A stretch of 64,000 nucleotides of DNA from an uncultured Christensenellaceae bacterium. GTDB taxonomy: Bacteria > Bacillota > Clostridia > Christensenellales > Borkfalkiaceae. The DNA is taken from NCBI GenBank assembly GCA_910587365.1, contig CAJUKJ010000001.1:117808-181807 (forward strand), read 5' to 3'. The translations under genes were made by a program, and so were the position numbers. Positions 60,115 through 64,000 of this stretch are shown here, one piece after another. How positions within the stretch are numbered: position 1 is the stretch's first letter; each line of letters opens with the position of its first letter. Under the pieces are notes generated by a model. That model had not been told where the DNA came from. It searched no databases and was given only the letters and a program-made list of their open reading frames with translations.

Positions 60115-60783
60115 TTATTTGCCTTTTGCAAGTAAGTAACTTTTATCGATAAAACCGTAAATTGTATCGATAGGAACAGAGCTGTCGAGCTTCATTGTAA
60201 ACCAATGTTTTTTGTTCATATGGTAACCCGAAAAGTACTTTTTTCCGTCAATAATTTTCTCGATGATTTCAGGTTCAGCCCTCAAATCGATAATTTCAAC
60301 AATTTTATCGCAATCGACGCCTAATTTTCTTTCTGATAAGGTAAGTAATATTCCGTACCATTTTTTAGTATCTTTTCTGCGCCATATTGCATTCGACGAG
60401 AATTTTTCCCATAAAAATTCAAGATTATCGCCGTATTTTTTGCTGATATAATCTATGACTTTGCGCGCTTGCACGCTTTGGAATACGTCCGTATCAAAAC
60501 ACTTATCGGCAATTTCCGTTAATATTTTTTCGTATTCGCTTCTGACGCTGCCAACAAAGGCTCCGCTTGCCGATTCAACTAAATGGAGAGTATATTGCTC
60601 TTGTGTCAATATATCGAATAATTGCGTTTTGAACTCCCCGTTTGGATGCACTTCTGCAATAAAAATAAATTGTCCGTCAAGAATTTGCGTTTTATATGTA
60701 AAAATACCATTTTTTTCTATGAAGCCGAAAGGAATTAATTTATTTTTGTTTACAGACTTGTTTTTTAATACAGAATTAATCAT
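60115..60783 (-). CDS. MmcQ/YjbR family protein
   Basis: About 222 residues. The C-terminal half (DLRAEPEIIEKIIDGKKYFSG, then HMNKKHWFTMKLD) matches the MmcQ/YjbR (DUF419) fold, a small domain with a CyaY-like shape proposed to bind DNA. The N-terminal ~100 residues are an additional domain. The frame is open to 60918, but ATG 60783 sits exactly at a promoter-defined start (60790-60818), so the short form is preferred. Confidence 0.8.
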   Translation of the reverse strand: MINSVLKNKSVNKNKLIPFGFIEKNGIFTYKTQILDGQFIFIAEVHPNGEFKTQLFDILTQEQYTLHLVESASGAFVGSVRSEYEKILTEIADKCFDTDVFQSVQARKVIDYISKKYGDNLEFLWEKFSSNAIWRRKDTKKWYGILLTLSERKLGVDCDKIVEIIDLRAEPEIIEKIIDGKKYFSGYHMNKKHWFTMKLDSSVPIDTIYGFIDKSYLLAKGK

Positions 60784-60789
60784 ATACAA

Positions 60790-60818
60790 ATTATATAATA
60801 CTTTGCCTTTAATGTCAT
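60790..60818 (-). promoter_or_regulatory. Promoter giving a leaderless mRNA for the MmcQ/YjbR gene
   Basis: On the minus strand ATGACA, 17 bases, TATAAT; the predicted first base is the A of ATG at 60783. No SD. Confidence 0.7.
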
Positions 60819-60872
60819 TAAAAAGAAACATAAAAAAGTTCTTTTTTTTTAATAGGATAAATAAATTAAAGT

Positions 60873-61775
60873 ATGAGTTTGTCCTTTCTTCCAAGTGACG
60901 TAAAGCAAGCCCTTTCACACGTCAACAATAATTTCATATCGGAAATCAGATTAAGAAAGGGACAACCCGTCATTATCGAATACAGAGGCGAATATAGATA
61001 TATAAACCCGTCGGGTATTGCAAATGGCGGAATAGGATTAATTACGGCGGGGGAAATTGAGCCTATACTTAACAGTGCAACGGGCGGTTGCATTTATAAC
61101 TACGTCGAGCAGATGAAAAACGGGTTCATTACCGTAGGACACGGTGTAAGAATTGGCATTGCAGGCGAATACGTAACACAGGGCGGACAAGTACAGGCTA
61201 TCAAAAATTTAACTTCCTTAAACGTCAGAATACCCCATAACGTTATCGGCTGTGCTGATATTCTCGTTAAAAACCTGTTTTCAAGCTGTTTGCATAGTAC
61301 TTTGCTTTATTCAAAACCCGGTTTCGGTAAGACGACTATGCTTAGGGATTTATCTATAAGTCTAAGCAAATTAAAGTATAATGTGCTTGTGTTCGATGAA
61401 AGGAATGAAATTTCGGCAATTGACGGAGAGGGGAACGGTTATGATTTGGGGGAAAGGGTTGACATCGTGCGATGCCACAATAAGAAAAGTGCGATTTCAA
61501 GTGCGATAAGGGCAATGAAACCGCAAGTTATAATTACTGACGAATTATATGGGGAAGAAGATATTAATGCAATGGAATATGCGGATTTCTGCGGTATCAG
61601 CATAATAGCGTCTACACATATATGCAATAGAAATATTTTGAAAAAAATGCCGTTTGAATATTATGTTGAGCTTGTCGGAATTGGAGTTCCGCCTGTAATT
61701 TATGATAAAAATTTTAATACTTTTAGCAGTAACAGGACTGATAACTTACATAGGGACGTTTCTGTCGGCGAATAA
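60873..61775 (+). CDS. spoIIIAA: Stage III sporulation protein AA
   Basis: 300 residues, a secretion-type ATPase that powers the mother cell to forespore channel. It begins FLPSDVKQALSHVNNNFISEIRLRKGQPV; Walker A KPGFGKTTM is at about 148-156 and the later EDINAMEYADFCGISIIASTH block is typical. Starts at ATG 60873 with a weak AGGA. First gene of the spoIIIA operon. The C-terminal 25 codons overlap spoIIIAB. Confidence 0.95.
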   Translation: MSLSFLPSDVKQALSHVNNNFISEIRLRKGQPVIIEYRGEYRYINPSGIANGGIGLITAGEIEPILNSATGGCIYNYVEQMKNGFITVGHGVRIGIAGEYVTQGGQVQAIKNLTSLNVRIPHNVIGCADILVKNLFSSCLHSTLLYSKPGFGKTTMLRDLSISLSKLKYNVLVFDERNEISAIDGEGNGYDLGERVDIVRCHNKKSAISSAIRAMKPQVIITDELYGEEDINAMEYADFCGISIIASTHICNRNILKKMPFEYYVELVGIGVPPVIYDKNFNTFSSNRTDNLHRDVSVGE

Positions 61776-62127
61776 AAAAAAGAGAATGCAGGTTTTTGCT
61801 GAATTATACGAATTTAACGAACAGCTTATTCTAACTTTGAAATTTTCAAGGTCGTCTATGGACAAAATAGCTTCGCCTTTCAATTTCGTTCCGCAAATTC
61901 TAAACGGAGAATGTCCGCTTTCAGGCGATGATGCGGAATTTATTCGCGACTACACTTTAAATCTCGGTAAGACAGACGCTCTTTCGCAGGTGGATTACCT
62001 TACCGAACGAAAAACTGTTTTAAAAAAATATAAGGAAGAAAGCTTTGCCGATTACAAAAAGTACAGTTCTCTATATGTGAAAATTTTCTTTTTAATCGGT
62101 GTTCTAATAGCTGTTTTGCTTGCCTAA
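61702..62127 (+). CDS. spoIIIAB: Stage III sporulation protein AB
   Basis: 141 residues, with an N-terminal membrane helix (MIKILILLAVTGLITYIGTFL), a helical body containing EFNEQLILTLKFSRSS and a C-terminal hydrophobic tail. It has type II secretion GspF-like character. It starts 74 bases before the spoIIIAA stop, an unusually long overlap, but a later start would remove the membrane helix. Confidence 0.9.
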   Translation: MIKILILLAVTGLITYIGTFLSANKKKRMQVFAELYEFNEQLILTLKFSRSSMDKIASPFNFVPQILNGECPLSGDDAEFIRDYTLNLGKTDALSQVDYLTERKTVLKKYKEESFADYKKYSSLYVKIFFLIGVLIAVLLA

Positions 62128-62324
62128 TGGATATCAGCATAATTTTTAAAATTGCCGTAGTCGGCATTATAGTCACTATCATTTGTCAGGTTCTAAAAAA
62201 ATCGGACAGGGACGATATCGCAACGATAGTAAGTCTTGTAGGACTGATTATTGTATTGACAGTCGTCATATCCATGATTGCCGATTTGTTTACGCAGATT
62301 AGGCAGCTATTCGATTTATTTTGA
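62127..62324 (+). CDS. spoIIIAC: Stage III sporulation protein AC
   Basis: 65 residues, two hydrophobic segments (FKIAVVGIIVTIICQVL and IATIVSLVGLIIVLTVVISM). Small integral-membrane part of the feeding tube apparatus. Its ATG overlaps the AB stop by one base. Confidence 0.93.
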   Translation: MDISIIFKIAVVGIIVTIICQVLKKSDRDDIATIVSLVGLIIVLTVVISMIADLFTQIRQLFDLF

Positions 62325-62716
62325 TGTATATAGTCCGTTTGTGTTGTATAGCGGTAATAACCGCAGTCTGCGCACTTATATTAAAAAATCATAAATCCGA
62401 ACTTGTTCCGCTTTGTCTTACCGCAGGCGGAATAATAATGTTTTTGTACGCATTCGACTATCTTACGGAGAGTATTGAATTTATTCGTTCATTTACACAG
62501 AATGCGGGAATAGACAATGACATCGTAAGAATTATATTTAAGATAATCGGGATAGGTTTTCTTGTAGAGCTTACGGCAAGCTCTGTAAAAGATTTAGGTT
62601 TTGAAAGTGTGGCGGACAAGCTGATTTTATGCGGAAAAATTATAATTTTCGTTGTGTCGGTTCCCATACTGAACAGTACTTATAAAATTATTGTTTCGCT
62701 TATAAATTTAGTATGA
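62321..62716 (+). CDS. spoIIIAD: Stage III sporulation protein AD
   Basis: 131 residues with four hydrophobic segments, including IVRLCCIAVITAVCALIL and LCLTAGGIIMFLYAFDYL. Membrane component of the SpoIIIA-SpoIIQ channel. Overlaps AC by four bases. Confidence 0.93.
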   Translation: MMYIVRLCCIAVITAVCALILKNHKSELVPLCLTAGGIIMFLYAFDYLTESIEFIRSFTQNAGIDNDIVRIIFKIIGIGFLVELTASSVKDLGFESVADKLILCGKIIIFVVSVPILNSTYKIIVSLINLV

Positions 62717-63903
62717 AAAAACGGCTGATAATACTTTTAATTTTAATAGTTTCCGCATTGGCGATATTTATTGCCGGCGGCATCGCCGCATCCGCAGATT
62801 CGGACAACGGAGGGGAAGCAGAACTCAACCAAAGTATTTCCGAATTACTCAAAGACCTTGATTTATCCGAACTCCAAAAATATCTTGACGAGAATAGCGA
62901 CAGCTATCTGTTCAATTTCGGGGATACCGCAAAAGAAGTAATAGAATACCTTATCCACGGAAATCTCGGTATTGATTACGGCAGTTATCTAAACGAACTG
63001 TTTTCAATTATTTTCAAAAATATTATTTCGTTAATACCTGCATTTGCGGAAGTAACCGCTGTTGCTTTACTGTCCGCAATAGTCAGCTCGGCAGAAGGAA
63101 ATTTATTAGGTAAATCGACAGGTAAAATAGTTCGTCTTGCCTGTTATTCTCTGATTATATTAATAATTTCATCGATGCTTGTCGGTATAATTTCCGAATG
63201 TATTACCTGCATAAGCAGAGTCAAAAAGCAGATTGAAATTATTACGCCCATACTCGCCACATTAACTGTGCTTACGGGAGGTACAAGTACTGCCGCAATT
63301 TACCAGCCGTCTGCGATATTTTTATCAAGCGGAGCAGTGGAAATAGTAAGCGGATTTGTTTTTCCCGCGGCAATAGCGGTCATCGTTTTGAATTTTATGT
63401 CAAGGCTTAACCCGAAAATGTCTTTTTCAGGAGTAACAACGTTTGTAAAAAGTATTTTAAAGTGGGTAATAGGAATTACCGTAACTGTATTCAGTATATT
63501 TATTACGATGCAGAGTTCGGCGTCATCGCTGTTTGACGGAATACTGTTTAAGGCAACCAAGTACGTCGTCGGCAATACCGTTCCGATAGTAGGTAATTTC
63601 CTTTCAAGCGGTTTTGATATGTTAACTTCGGCGGGGCTGCTTATTAAAAGCTCGGTAGGTATTTGCGGTCTTGTTCTTTTGCTATTCGAGCTTATCGGAC
63701 CGATAATTTTACTTGCTTCATTTTCCTTAATATTAAAGCTTGTCGGGGCGATAGTACAGCCCTTAGGGGAAAATGCGCTTTACGGTCTTTTGTCCGACCT
63801 TTCTAAGGACGTGGAGTATTTCATTGCGGGATTACTTACGGTTGCGTTTATGTACGCGCTTATTATAATGCTGATAATAAATTCAGCAAACAGTTTTATA
63901 TGA
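62713..63903 (+). CDS. spoIIIAE: Stage III sporulation protein AE
   Basis: 396 residues with a signal-type N terminus (LIILLILIVSALAIFIAGGIA), an extracytoplasmic acidic region, then about seven hydrophobic segments. The GTSTAAIYQPSAIFLSSGAVE region is conserved. Essential part of the channel. Overlaps AD by four bases. Confidence 0.93.
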   Translation: MKKRLIILLILIVSALAIFIAGGIAASADSDNGGEAELNQSISELLKDLDLSELQKYLDENSDSYLFNFGDTAKEVIEYLIHGNLGIDYGSYLNELFSIIFKNIISLIPAFAEVTAVALLSAIVSSAEGNLLGKSTGKIVRLACYSLIILIISSMLVGIISECITCISRVKKQIEIITPILATLTVLTGGTSTAAIYQPSAIFLSSGAVEIVSGFVFPAAIAVIVLNFMSRLNPKMSFSGVTTFVKSILKWVIGITVTVFSIFITMQSSASSLFDGILFKATKYVVGNTVPIVGNFLSSGFDMLTSAGLLIKSSVGICGLVLLLFELIGPIILLASFSLILKLVGAIVQPLGENALYGLLSDLSKDVEYFIAGLLTVAFMYALIIMLIINSANSFI

Positions 63904-64000
63904 AAATCTATTTATTGACTGCCGCCGGCGTAATATTTTTATCGATTATCGTTTCACTGGTAATACCTGAGGGTAAGCTTAATAAAACAATTGTGTTTGT
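63900..64000 (+). CDS. spoIIIAF: Stage III sporulation protein AF (cut by window edge)
   Basis: The first 33 codons are seen (MKIYLLTAAGVIFLSIIVSL), a membrane helix in the expected position after AE, with an ATGA overlap. Position in the spoIIIA operon makes AF the safe reading. Rest is outside the window. Confidence 0.85.
   Translation, partial: MKIYLLTAAGVIFLSIIVSLVIPEGKLNKTIVF

Overview
The window comes from a low-GC, spore-forming Gram-positive bacterium of the class Clostridia. The evidence is a murB-PHP-whiA-dnaE-pfkA string, a PolA lacking proofreading residues, Spo0A, the start of the spoIIIA operon, the sua5-ywlE-rpiB string and NfnAB. Gene content and the fused uL15-like protein suggest an uncultured gut lineage such as Christensenellales, but that placement is inference. 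Genes are tightly packed on both strands, mostly with clear Shine-Dalgarno (SD) sequences, and nothing looks like a prophage or conjugative element.

Layout. 1-9.6 kb: the end of a tRNA-Gly, a solute-binding-like membrane protein, then murB, a PHP phosphoesterase, whiA, dnaE, pfkA and a PfkB-type sugar kinase. 9.6-15 kb: a DUF362 / ECF S component / DUF1893 cluster, tRNA-Thr, a CDF transporter and a DnaD-type primosomal protein. 15-24.5 kb: a hydrolase-fold protein, signal peptidase I, an ACT/DUF711 pair, pepF, dnaB, sua5, ywlE and rpiB. 24.6-36 kb: tRNA-Leu(CAG), adhE, a kinase-fold protein, a SipW-like/uL15-like fusion, nfnAB, and small regulators and unknowns. 36-40 kb: a pantothenate module (ECF S component plus coaX), hom and an ATP-grasp ligase. 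40-44.2 kb: a disturbed patch with two frameshifted genes, a 183-bp tandem repeat built on the tRNA-Ser 3' end with an array of four hairpins, and a TetR/ABC export cassette with long G tracts. 44.2-52.8 kb: an M29 aminopeptidase, RlmI, a heterodimeric ABC exporter, an ABC-F protein and Spo0A. 52.8-55.4 kb: an AT-rich accessory patch with a TetR switch and a large palindrome. 55.4-64 kb: polA, coaE, a membrane protein, tRNA-Leu(AAG), an MmcQ/YjbR protein and spoIIIAA-AF (the last truncated by the window edge).

How the parts work together. Replication genes (dnaE, dnaB, the DnaD-like protein, polA) are scattered among central metabolism (pfkA, adhE, nfnAB, rpiB), CoA synthesis (S component, coaX, coaE) and sporulation control. 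Two Spo0A-box-like sites sit upstream of spo0A. At several loci a well-spaced promoter places the transcription start on or next to the start codon with no SD sequence (46789, 54132, 55487 and 60783 on the minus strand), which predicts leaderless mRNAs. The most unusual items are the SipW-like/uL15-like fusion, the leaderless set, the tRNA-Ser hairpin repeat, the apparent loss of rapZ and yvcK from the whiA string, tRNA-Leu(AAG), and the twin operators of the 54-kb TetR switch.
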